6,546 bases of DNA from Planctomycetales bacterium. Its GTDB lineage: Bacteria > Planctomycetota > Planctomycetia > Pirellulales > Thermoguttaceae. Numbering within the stretch: the stretch's first letter is position 1; every line of letters begins with the position of its first letter. The notes below the pieces were generated by a model. The model was not told where the DNA came from, searched no databases, and worked only from the letters and a program-made list of their open reading frames with translations. Below, piece by piece: positions 1 to 6,029 of the stretch. The position numbers and the translations under genes were made by a program. The stretch lies in NCBI GenBank assembly GCA_007127495.1, contig SKZG01000348.1, positions 1 to 6,546 on the forward strand. Reading direction: 5' to 3'.

Positions 1-843
1 GAATCGGCGCCGGCCCAATCCGAGTTGGCCGCCGCCGCGTTTTGGGTGCGGGTGGGAAGCGGCCTGACCGACGACGCGGCATTCGCCCGATGGCAGGAAG
101 AGTTCATCGCTGCCGAGCCCGACGTGCAGGTTGCGGCGCCGGAGCCCGCAAGCGACCCGCCGCGAGCAGGAGCCGGCTTCCGGCTTCAAGTACCCGGCGA
201 AGAGGGGCCGGTGGCAGTCGATGCGGTGGTCGGCTCGCATGGCGTGGGACGCGCGACACTCGATCCGCCTCCGACCGACGAGATTCTGGAGATCGACGGG
301 CGGGCGGTCGGTCGCAGTCTGTTGGCCGGCTTGCAACCGGTGCGGAAGTACACCCAGGCTACCGAGATGGTCAAGGTCCTTGAGGTTCCCCTGGAAGGGC
401 CGCTGTTGTTCGAGGCCGAGTCGGGGCTATGCTTCGGGGGAATGGAGGTTGGCGTCGATGCAAACGCTTCCGGCGGGGCTTACGTGGGCTCGACGGTGGA
501 CCGCTACCAAACGGCCCGGTTTGGCAGCGCGCGCTGGCTGCTCGAGGTGCCCGAGCCGGGCCGCTACTGGCTCTGGGGACGCGTCCTGGCCCCCGATTCG
601 CAGACCGACAGCTTCTATGTCCAGGTATTTGGCCCCGACGGCGCGATCCTGCCTCGCACCGACTGGCACACGCGCACCGCCCCCGATTGGACATGGAGGC
701 GGCTCGACTCCCATCCCGGCCACCAGCCGCTGCCGCTCGATCTGCCCGCCACCATGATCGAGTTGATCTTTCGCGTGCGGGAGGCGGGCACGAAGATCGA
801 CCAACTCATGCTCACCCGCGATCCAGATGCACGTCCCGATTAG
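1..843 (+). CDS. Protein with C-terminal carbohydrate-binding-like beta-sandwich domain (5' end missing)
   Basis: Frame 1 is open from the window edge to a TAG at 841-843, giving the last 280 residues of a longer protein; the true start lies outside the window. Residues 1-130 or so are Ala/Pro-rich and I do not recognise them. Residues 135-275 look like a CBM6/CBM35-type jelly roll: it opens with FEAESG, followed by ASGGAYV, an aromatic strand GRYWLWGRV, then DSFYVQVFG, a WTWRRL strand, and ends with REAGTKIDQLMLTRD. That order (AES, ASGG, GxYxLWxR, DSFYV, REaGtKID) is typical of carbohydrate-binding modules on secreted planctomycete proteins, so an extracellular or cell-surface glycan-binding role is inferred. 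Any catalytic part would be upstream and unseen. The stop lies inside the 3' end of the convergent reductase gene. The reading frame is secure; the domain call is moderate and the overall function unknown. Confidence 0.75.
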   Translation, partial: ESAPAQSELAAAAFWVRVGSGLTDDAAFARWQEEFIAAEPDVQVAAPEPASDPPRAGAGFRLQVPGEEGPVAVDAVVGSHGVGRATLDPPPTDEILEIDGRAVGRSLLAGLQPVRKYTQATEMVKVLEVPLEGPLLFEAESGLCFGGMEVGVDANASGGAYVGSTVDRYQTARFGSARWLLEVPEPGRYWLWGRVLAPDSQTDSFYVQVFGPDGAILPRTDWHTRTAPDWTWRRLDSHPGHQPLPLDLPATMIELIFRVREAGTKIDQLMLTRDPDARPD

Positions 844-2509
844 TGTCCGGCAGCATGTGGAACGATGTGATGCCGCCGGAGATGTTATGCACATTCTCGA
901 ACCCGTGCTGCCTAAGCATGCGCGTGGCGAAGTAGGAAGTTTGGCCGATGCCGCAATGGACCCATATTTCCCGGTCGCGGGGCAATTCGCCGAGCCTCGC
1001 CCGTAATTCGCCCAAGGGAATGTTGACGGCGCCGGGCACCGAAGCGACAGCCGCTAAGGCGGCGGGGCGCACGTCGAGAACGAAAGGCATGGGCTCGCCG
1101 TTGTTTGTCCGAGCGATCCAGTCGTCCCAGCCGACCGTTTGCACGTCGCCGCGTAAGGTGTTGCCCGCTACAAAGCCTGCCAGATTCACCGGGTCTTTGG
1201 CACTGCCATATTGCGGCGCATAACACAATTCGGCCTCTTCCAAGTCGAATACGGTCCCCCCCTTCTGAATGGCCATGGCAATGACGTCGATACGTTTGTC
1301 GACGCCCGCCCTGCCCACGGCCTGGGCGCCCAGCAGGCGGCCGTCCTTTGGAGCGTATAGCATCTTCAGCGCGATGGCCTGGGCGCCGGGATAGTAGCCG
1401 GCATGATGCATTGCGTGGTTGTAGCTCTTTCGGTATGCGATTCCGCACCGCCGCAACGTCTTCTCGTTGGCGCCGGTCATGCCGAGCGTCAGGTCGAACA
1501 CGCCGACCACGGCGGTGCCTTGCACGCCGCGGAATCGGGCATCGCGCCCGGCAATGACGTCGGCGGCGACGCGCCCCTGCCGGCTCGCCGGGCCCGCCAA
1601 CGGAATGAGCGCCGGGCTGCCTGTGACACAATCGCGCACCTCGACGGCGTCGCCCACGGCGAAAATGTTCGGGTCGCTGGTGCGCATCTGATCGTCGACA
1701 CGAATACCGCCGGTTGTTCCTAGTTCGATCCCGGCGGCACATGCCAGGGCGACGTCGGGGCGCACGCCGGCGGCGAGCACGACCAAATCGGCCGAGAACC
1801 GTTCGCTGCCGTGAGTGAGTACGGTAAGCGTGCCGCCTGGACCCGGCTCGAATGCCGCGGCCGGCTTGCTCAACAACAAGTCGACGCCGTTGCGCCGTAG
1901 CTCCTGGTTGACCGGGGTGACCATTTCCGGATCAAACGGCAACATAAGTTGGTCGCCTGCTTCGAGCAGGGTCACTTCAAGGCCGCGTCTGGAAAGATTC
2001 TCAGTCATTTCCAGGCCGATGTATCCACCGCCCACGACAACCGCCCGCTCCGCCTCCTGGTGAGTGCTCCAGTGGTGGATGGCGTCCGTGTCTTCCAGGT
2101 TGCGAAGCGTGAACACGCCGGGCAGATCGATCCCGGGCAACGGCGGCCGGATGGGCGAAGCACCCGGGGCGAGCACGAGGACATCATACGACTCGGTTGA
2201 GCTGCGTCCGGTGTCGACGTTGGCCACCTCAATGGTCTTTGCGTTCCGGTCGATGGCGCGCACCTCTTGTCGGGTGCGAACTTCGATGTTCAGAATATCG
2301 CGAAACCGCTCTGGAGTTGCCACGAGCAACTTGCTCCGCTGCGTAATGACGCCACCCAGGTAGTACGGCAGACCGCAATTGGCAAACGAAACGTACCCAC
2401 TGCGCTCGAAGATGAATATCTCGGCATGCTCGTCCATGCGTCGGAGGCGAGCCGCGCAGGACGCTCCGCCGGCGACGCCTCCAACGATCACAACTCTTCT
2501 TTGCGGCAT
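812..2509 (-). CDS. FAD-dependent CoA-disulfide/persulfide reductase fused to a C-terminal rhodanese domain
   Basis: This 565-residue protein has the layout of the CoADR-RHD family (about 550-570 aa). These cytoplasmic flavoenzymes reduce CoA disulfide or CoA/protein persulfides with NAD(P)H. The FAD-binding Rossmann loop VGGVAGG lies at residues 9-15. SFANCGLPYY at 41-50 carries the single catalytic Cys45 of this family, rather than a CxxxxC pair. The NAD(P)H loop is VVVGGGYIG (157-165) and the second FAD motif is NIFAVGDAVE (281-290, Asp287). The dimerisation domain has the tyrosine motifs GYYPG (371-375) and YAPQYGSAKDP (430-440) that complete the partner's active site. The rhodanese domain runs from about 460 to 560, with LDVR at 478-481 and Cys519 in HCGIGQTSY. 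The usual Arg of the CxxGxR loop is Thr524 here. ATG 2509 was chosen because it directly precedes the Rossmann strand; the longer TTG start at 2551 would sit in the loop of a terminator hairpin. No strong Shine-Dalgarno is visible. Disulfide versus persulfide substrate cannot be decided from sequence. Confidence 0.95.
   Translation of the reverse strand: MPQRRVVIVGGVAGGASCAARLRRMDEHAEIFIFERSGYVSFANCGLPYYLGGVITQRSKLLVATPERFRDILNIEVRTRQEVRAIDRNAKTIEVANVDTGRSSTESYDVLVLAPGASPIRPPLPGIDLPGVFTLRNLEDTDAIHHWSTHQEAERAVVVGGGYIGLEMTENLSRRGLEVTLLEAGDQLMLPFDPEMVTPVNQELRRNGVDLLLSKPAAAFEPGPGGTLTVLTHGSERFSADLVVLAAGVRPDVALACAAGIELGTTGGIRVDDQMRTSDPNIFAVGDAVEVRDCVTGSPALIPLAGPASRQGRVAADVIAGRDARFRGVQGTAVVGVFDLTLGMTGANEKTLRRCGIAYRKSYNHAMHHAGYYPGAQAIALKMLYAPKDGRLLGAQAVGRAGVDKRIDVIAMAIQKGGTVFDLEEAELCYAPQYGSAKDPVNLAGFVAGNTLRGDVQTVGWDDWIARTNNGEPMPFVLDVRPAALAAVASVPGAVNIPLGELRARLGELPRDREIWVHCGIGQTSYFATRMLRQHGFENVHNISGGITSFHMLPDTNRDVHLDRG
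847..879 (+). other. Stem-loop just after the stop of the first gene
   Basis: CCGGCAGCAT (847-856) pairs with ATGCCGCCGG (870-879) over 10 positions with one mismatch, around a 13-nt loop. It begins 3 nt after the TAG of the plus-strand gene, where a transcript end or 3' stabiliser would be expected. No T tract follows, so it is not a canonical intrinsic terminator. The same bases code for the end of the rhodanese domain on the minus strand, so the pairing could be a by-product of coding sequence. Confidence 0.3.
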
Positions 2510-2531
2510 GGCCAAATCCCGTAGTACGCGT

Positions 2532-2566
2532 AAAAAAAAGTGCCACCGCAAAGTCTACGGAGGCAC
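2532..2566 (-). terminator. Rho-independent terminator of the DUF1570 gene
   Basis: Read on the minus strand, GTGCCTCCG (2566-2558) pairs with CGGTGGCAC (2548-2540) across a 9-nt loop, with one T-T mismatch in nine pairs, and is followed at once by eight T (2539-2532). The hairpin begins 3 nt after the TGA (2572-2570) of the metalloprotein gene. It ends only 22 bp before the ATG of the next minus-strand gene. Confidence 0.88.
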
Positions 2567-2569
2567 GGG

Positions 2570-3988
2570 TCAGCGCAGTTCCATCATGTAGGCGCGCCAT
2601 TCACTTTCAAACTCGGAAAGCGGCATGCCTACAAGGGTTTCAAAACGATCGATCGAGGACGCGCCGTCTGACCGAGTAACGAACCGGGTCAGAGCCGGGG
2701 CGTCGAGCAGTCGTTTTTCGAACGCCAGATAGTACGCCAATCCCCAAGAATACACATAGTTGCGTTGTGCCGTGGCGGTCAAATTGTCGACCAACAGAAA
2801 AGCATGCGGTTCCAGAACCAAAAGCTCCGAAAGCGGCAAGGGCGAGTCACTACGCAGGTCCGTCCGGAGCCATTCCAGCGCCTCCCGGTTGGGCGCGTCG
2901 ACCCGAAAGCTGTCCGATTCCAATAAGCCGCCGGAAAAGAGCACTGCCAAACCCTCATTCAGCCAAAGAGGCACCTCATACTGGTTGGACGGATACACGT
3001 AGTTTTCCAGATAGGCATGAAACGCTTCGTGGTACAAACGGGCAAACATTCGGCGGCCAATCTCTTCGAAAGTGCGGGCGTTCTCACGGTCGTACCTTGC
3101 CAACTCACGTTGTTTCTCGGCAATTTGGGCCTCGATCTTCCGCCGCTCAATGAGCAAAAGCCTGGCAACCTGGCTGCGCGCGTGCCCCTGCTGACGCAGT
3201 TGGGCCCCGCGGGTGGCCAATCGCTCTGGGAGGGCCTGTTCGAGTTGTTCTAACTCCTGCCGGAGTTGTTCGTGACGTGAACTGATTCGTGAAAGGGTTG
3301 TCGCGTGCCTGGCTAAATCGCTCCCAACCACGACCAGATTCGGCTTCTGGAGGTAGCATGCCGGGTTGTCGAAGTGCAGGCCCAGGCGGGCAAGGAAATC
3401 GCGGTACTCTGTCATGGATTGCAGGATGACCAGCCGAAGCGGCCGAGGCGCATCGACGCGGGGCGGCATCAATTGCCGATAGGCGGTGAATACCTGATCG
3501 GCCCGAACGACGATCCGCCGGGTAGTCGTCTCGTCGGCGGTGCTTTCGAGGTCGAACCAGCGTCCACGGTAACGGTGAAAATGGGTGCCGTCGCGCTGGA
3601 CGAGCGACAGGCGTACGGCATCCATACGCCCGGCTTCCACAACGGCCCGGTGCCGAAACTCGTGAATCCGGCGGCGCAGCGCTTCGCGTCGGTCCGGCTC
3701 CAGACGTTCTGTCCGCGCGATATCCGCCTTTTCGATCGGTTGAACCACCAGGTACATGGGTCGCCCAGGGGGCCGGAAGATGCGGATCATCCGGAGCCAG
3801 TATTCGTCCTGCGACTCCACCAGCCCTTCAAACCGGCGCCCGTCGCGCGTTTCAACCTGCTCCATGGGCCACTCGGATTCCCCAAGGGTGGACGCGTTCT
3901 CAGCTTCCGCCGTTTGAGCCGCCACTAAATTGGCGCAGCCCCAACCGGTAACGAGCAGGAACATGATCGGTAGATTCCGCACCAGCAT
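2570..3988 (-). CDS. Exported DUF1570 / peptidase-MA-like zinc metalloprotein
   Basis: The 472-residue product starts with an export signal: a short basic start, the hydrophobic stretch MFLLVTGWGCANLVAA, and likely signal peptidase I cleavage after Ala24 (VAA|Q). The Cys at 18 lacks a proper lipobox, so a lipoprotein is unlikely. Residues 40-170 are a beta-rich N-terminal region. Residues 175-230 begin the domain (RPLRLVILQSMTEYRDFL). Residues 233-312 are dense in Gln, Glu, Arg and Leu and look like a long coiled-coil insertion. The zinc site follows: YHEAFH gives HExxH at His320-Glu321-His324, and PLWLNEGLA gives the third ligand Glu345, the gluzincin pattern. The C-terminal helical part (410-472) resembles the DUF1570 tail. 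Function is inferred as an envelope-located peptidase; substrate unknown. ATG 3988 keeps the basic start of the signal peptide; ATG 3964 is an alternative. It lies 40 bp downstream of the PilZ gene and may share its transcript. Confidence 0.88.
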   Translation of the reverse strand: MLVRNLPIMFLLVTGWGCANLVAAQTAEAENASTLGESEWPMEQVETRDGRRFEGLVESQDEYWLRMIRIFRPPGRPMYLVVQPIEKADIARTERLEPDRREALRRRIHEFRHRAVVEAGRMDAVRLSLVQRDGTHFHRYRGRWFDLESTADETTTRRIVVRADQVFTAYRQLMPPRVDAPRPLRLVILQSMTEYRDFLARLGLHFDNPACYLQKPNLVVVGSDLARHATTLSRISSRHEQLRQELEQLEQALPERLATRGAQLRQQGHARSQVARLLLIERRKIEAQIAEKQRELARYDRENARTFEEIGRRMFARLYHEAFHAYLENYVYPSNQYEVPLWLNEGLAVLFSGGLLESDSFRVDAPNREALEWLRTDLRSDSPLPLSELLVLEPHAFLLVDNLTATAQRNYVYSWGLAYYLAFEKRLLDAPALTRFVTRSDGASSIDRFETLVGMPLSEFESEWRAYMMELR

Positions 3989-4028
3989 GACGATCTCGGA
4001 AAAACCGGCAGATTGTGGCTTCCTCGTG

Positions 4029-4502
4029 CTATTCTACCACGGGCAGCGCCTTCCGAGAAGCTGTGAGCCGTTCGATGAACGTGCATCCGACACGAACCAT
4101 GCGGCGTACCGAGGAAGACGTCGGGGGGGCTGGGATGCTACCGTCACTGAATCGTTCGATCAGCCCGGAATCATATACCAGCACCGGTTCGGAGTGCGTT
4201 ACGCCGGCAGACATGTAGATGACGTTCGGCCGTGCCCCAAGCGCCACCACAAAGACCTGGAAATCCGGCTCAACGGGCAAAAAAAAGGAGAATCCCTTGC
4301 ATGTCAGATCATGGCATGGGACGTCGATGAACTCGTCGTCCTCAGGAATTCTCGGGGGTTGACACAAAGCAATCCGCTGAGTGGCCACAAAACGCGACCG
4401 CCGCTCATGCCGACGCTCAGCCACTGCACCTCCAGCCGATACAGAAAGCTGGTGCACGAGATTGTAGAAGCTGGCGTCGATTTCGGCTTCGAGTGAACTC
4501 AT
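4029..4502 (-). CDS. PilZ-like domain protein, 157 aa
   Basis: PilZ domains bind cyclic di-GMP through an RxxxR motif and a later (D/N)xSxxG motif. Here AERRHERRSRF at residues 28-38 offers RxxxR (Arg30/31 and Arg34/35), and HDLTCKGFSFF (64-74) offers DxTxxG with Thr67 in the usual Ser position. The tail VGCTFIERL (138-146) matches the 'VGxxF' strand that often closes the barrel. The match rests on motif spacing, so the family call is moderate, and c-di-GMP binding is inference. No signal peptide or membrane segment is seen, so it is probably cytoplasmic. ATG 4502 was chosen: a GGAG lies 12 nt upstream and a promoter candidate lies at 4607-4633. The frame stays open back to ATG 4691 (220 aa), but those 63 extra residues look non-coding. 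The gene contains a run of eight T (minus strand, 4286-4279) inside the KGFSFFLP codons. Confidence 0.68.
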   Translation of the reverse strand: MSSLEAEIDASFYNLVHQLSVSAGGAVAERRHERRSRFVATQRIALCQPPRIPEDDEFIDVPCHDLTCKGFSFFLPVEPDFQVFVVALGARPNVIYMSAGVTHSEPVLVYDSGLIERFSDGSIPAPPTSSSVRRMVRVGCTFIERLTASRKALPVVE

Positions 4503-4606
4503 TGCCGGGAAAGTCTCCAGGCCATCGGCTGCGGAACGATCGTGCAGACCAGTCACAAAGAAAGTTCTGCGAACGGCCGGCGCCCGGCCACTGGTCTTGC
4601 TACCCA

Positions 4607-4633
4607 ATTCTATTATGGCACACTTCACGTCAA
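4607..4633 (-). promoter_or_regulatory. Candidate sigma70-like promoter for the PilZ gene
   Basis: On the minus strand, TTGACG (4633-4628, 5 of 6 consensus) and TAGAAT (4612-4607, 5 of 6) are separated by 15 bp, which is shorter than the usual 16-18. Transcription would start near 4600, leaving a leader of about 100 nt before ATG 4502. This placement is downstream of the alternative ATG at 4691 and therefore favours the shorter protein. Confidence 0.4.
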
Positions 4634-4670
4634 TCCATGGGGGGAACTGTACTGTAAGAAAGAGTGGTAC

Positions 4671-4699
4671 TTGACTACTTGTCAGTTTCATCCCAAAAT
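4671..4699 (+). promoter_or_regulatory. Candidate sigma70-like promoter for trpBA
   Basis: TTGACT (4671-4676, 5 of 6 consensus) is followed, after exactly 17 bp, by CAAAAT (4694-4699, 4 of 6). Transcription would start near 4706, giving a leader of about 120 nt before the trpB ATG. An imperfect dyad, ACTTGAC...GTCAGT, spans the -35 box and could be a binding site, though its arms are short. Confidence 0.5.
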
Positions 4700-4715
4700 G
4701 ACAATGGAATCACGT

Positions 4716-4768
4716 GCGGGCCTGCGGGCCTGTCCGAGGGACGTCCTCCCTCGAAAAGCCCGCCCTCG
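4716..4768 (+). promoter_or_regulatory. Repeat-rich leader hairpins upstream of trpB
   Basis: A perfect stem CGAGGGA (4735-4741) / TCCCTCG (4747-4753) with a 5-nt loop is nested inside GCGGGC (4724-4729) / GCCCGC (4758-4763). Each side is partly duplicated. GCGGGCCT occurs twice in tandem (4716-4723 and 4724-4731), and CCCTCG occurs at 4748-4753 and again at 4763-4768. Alternative, mutually exclusive pairings are therefore possible. No T tract follows, so it is not an intrinsic terminator as read. A regulatory role for trpBA is inferred from position alone; an extragenic repeat is the other reading. Confidence 0.45.
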
Positions 4769-4828
4769 ATTCGTTGAATATCCCCTCCAGAGTGTGGGTG
4801 CCCATTGTCTGTTCGAACCGTAAATGCA

Positions 4829-6025
4829 ATGCGAATCTTCCCCGACGCATCCGGTCGATTCGGCCCTTTTGGCGGGCGCTATGTCCCTGAGACGCTCGTG
4901 CGCCCTTTGGCCGACTTGTCGGATCAGTACGCGGCAGCCCAAGAAGACCCTTCTTTCCAGGCCGAGTTAGACGACTTGCTGCGCTATTACGTCGGGCGTC
5001 CCTCGCCTTTGTATTTCGCGGAACGGCTTTCGGAGTATTGTGGCGGCGCTCGGATTTACCTCAAACGCGAGGACCTCAATCACACCGGCGCCCATAAAAT
5101 CAACAACACCCTCGGCCAGGCCCTGTTAACTCGACGGATGGGCAAACGCCGCGTCATTGCCGAGACGGGTGCAGGCCAGCACGGGGTGGCCACCGCGACG
5201 GCCTGCGCCCGGTTCGGGCTGGAATGCGTCATCTACATGGGCGCAGAGGATATTCGCCGGCAGCGTCCTAATGTGTTCAGCATGAAACTGCTCGGGGCCG
5301 AGATCCGGCCGGTCACCAGCGGTTCGCGCACGTTACGCGATGCGATCAACGAGGCCATGCGCGATTGGATGGCTTCGGTGGAAACAACGCACTACTGCCT
5401 CGGATCCGTGGTGGGACCGCATCCTTTTCCTCAGATTGTGCGCGACTTCCAAGCCGTCATCGGTCGCGAGGCTCGGCAGCAGTGCCTCGATCAAATGGGA
5501 CGGCTGCCGGACGTGGTCATCGCTTGCGTCGGCGGCGGTAGTAACGCAGCGGGCATCTTCTACCCGTTCCTCGACGACGCCGCGGTGAAGCTGTTGGGCG
5601 TGGAGGCCGGCGGCCGGTCCACCGCGATGGGCGACCATGCCGCGCCGTTGTGCTTCGGGGCGCCCGGCGTGCTCCATGGAAGCTACAGCTACGTGATGCA
5701 AGACGAGGACGGGCAGACCGCCGACGTCCACAGTATTTCCGCCGGGCTCGACTACCCGGGCACCGGTCCGGAGCACAGTTACTGGAAGCAAATCGGCCGA
5801 GTCGAGTATTCTCAGGCGAGCGACGTGGAAGCGCTCGACGCCTTCGACCGACTCGCCCGCTGCGAGGGCATTCTGCCGGCCTTGGAGAGTTCGCACGCGG
5901 TTGCGCGGGCGATCGACTTGGCCGCGCGTATGTCGCCGGACAAGGTCCTTGTTGTCAACCTTTCAGGCCGGGGCGATAAGGACGCCGCGGAAATCGGCCG
6001 GCTGCGCGGCGAGGAGGTCGAGTAA
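4829..6025 (+). CDS. trpB: Tryptophan synthase beta subunit
   Basis: TrpB joins indole to L-serine, using pyridoxal phosphate, to make L-tryptophan, and works in the cytoplasm as an alpha2beta2 complex with TrpA. The 398-residue product has the family's usual length and landmarks: the N-terminal [15 protein letters not shown] (9-23), [13 protein letters not shown] with the PLP lysine Lys90, AETGAGQHG (111-119) with catalytic Glu112, the phosphate-binding GGGSNA (235-240), [17 protein letters not shown] with Asp308, ESSHA (353-357), and the ring-binding NLSGRGDKD with Ser379. Everything needed for activity is present. ATG 4829 was chosen because it gives the normal N-terminus; the in-frame TTG at 4805 adds only eight unconserved residues. 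No Shine-Dalgarno precedes it. A promoter candidate and structured leader lie upstream, and trpA follows after 4 bp, so the pair forms a trpBA operon. Confidence 0.98.
   Translation: MRIFPDASGRFGPFGGRYVPETLVRPLADLSDQYAAAQEDPSFQAELDDLLRYYVGRPSPLYFAERLSEYCGGARIYLKREDLNHTGAHKINNTLGQALLTRRMGKRRVIAETGAGQHGVATATACARFGLECVIYMGAEDIRRQRPNVFSMKLLGAEIRPVTSGSRTLRDAINEAMRDWMASVETTHYCLGSVVGPHPFPQIVRDFQAVIGREARQQCLDQMGRLPDVVIACVGGGSNAAGIFYPFLDDAAVKLLGVEAGGRSTAMGDHAAPLCFGAPGVLHGSYSYVMQDEDGQTADVHSISAGLDYPGTGPEHSYWKQIGRVEYSQASDVEALDAFDRLARCEGILPALESSHAVARAIDLAARMSPDKVLVVNLSGRGDKDAAEIGRLRGEEVE
6011..6017 (+). promoter_or_regulatory. Shine-Dalgarno for trpA inside the trpB 3' end
   Basis: GAGGAGG lies in the last codons of trpB, 12 nt before the trpA ATG. 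It is the clearest ribosome-binding signal in the window. Together with the 4-bp gap, it suggests coupled translation of the two subunits at matched levels. Confidence 0.65.
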
Positions 6026-6029
6026 CCCC

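Larger units (their letters stand above)
4503..4828. other. Divergent intergenic region between pilZ and trpB
   Basis: This stretch is visibly richer in A and T than the flanking genes and carries no convincing coding sequence. It contains back-to-back promoter candidates for the two divergent genes, with 37 bp between their -35 boxes (4634-4670), and a repeat-rich leader upstream of trpB. Between the -35 boxes lies a direct repeat ACTGTACTGT (4646-4655). I recognise no known operator, T-box or TRAP-type (GAG/TAG) repeat. Confidence 0.7.

Noticed and set aside
2510..2551. Longer start (TTG at 2551) for the reductase gene, adding 14 residues
   Set aside because: The TTG lies in the loop of the upstream terminator, and the added residues are encoded by the stem and T tract. 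The Rossmann strand starts right after ATG 2509.
3374..3928. 184-codon open frame on the plus strand
   Set aside because: It is antisense to the DUF1570 gene, with low-complexity basic composition typical of a GC-rich shadow frame.
3930..4496. 188-codon open frame on the plus strand
   Set aside because: It runs antisense across the end of the signal-peptide region of the DUF1570 gene and all of the PilZ-like gene, with no recognisable motif. The minus-strand reading has family motifs.
4503..4691. Longer start (ATG 4691) for the PilZ-like gene
   Set aside because: The 63 extra residues lack recognisable structure, a promoter candidate lies within this stretch, and it covers the AT-richer intergenic region.
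4698..4823. Possible 41-codon leader peptide ending 5 nt before trpB
   Set aside because: It has no Trp codons and no ribosome-binding site, and its sequence follows from the hairpin repeats, so I do not call it as a gene.
4692..4828. T-box, TRAP-binding repeats or TrpR-type operator upstream of trpB
   Set aside because: I found no T-box core, no series of GAG/TAG triplets, and no full TrpR palindrome. The ACTTGAC...GTCAGT dyad is too short and imperfect to name.
5333..5896. 187-codon open frame on the minus strand
   Set aside because: It lies wholly within trpB, whose coding on the plus strand is certain, and shows no family motif.
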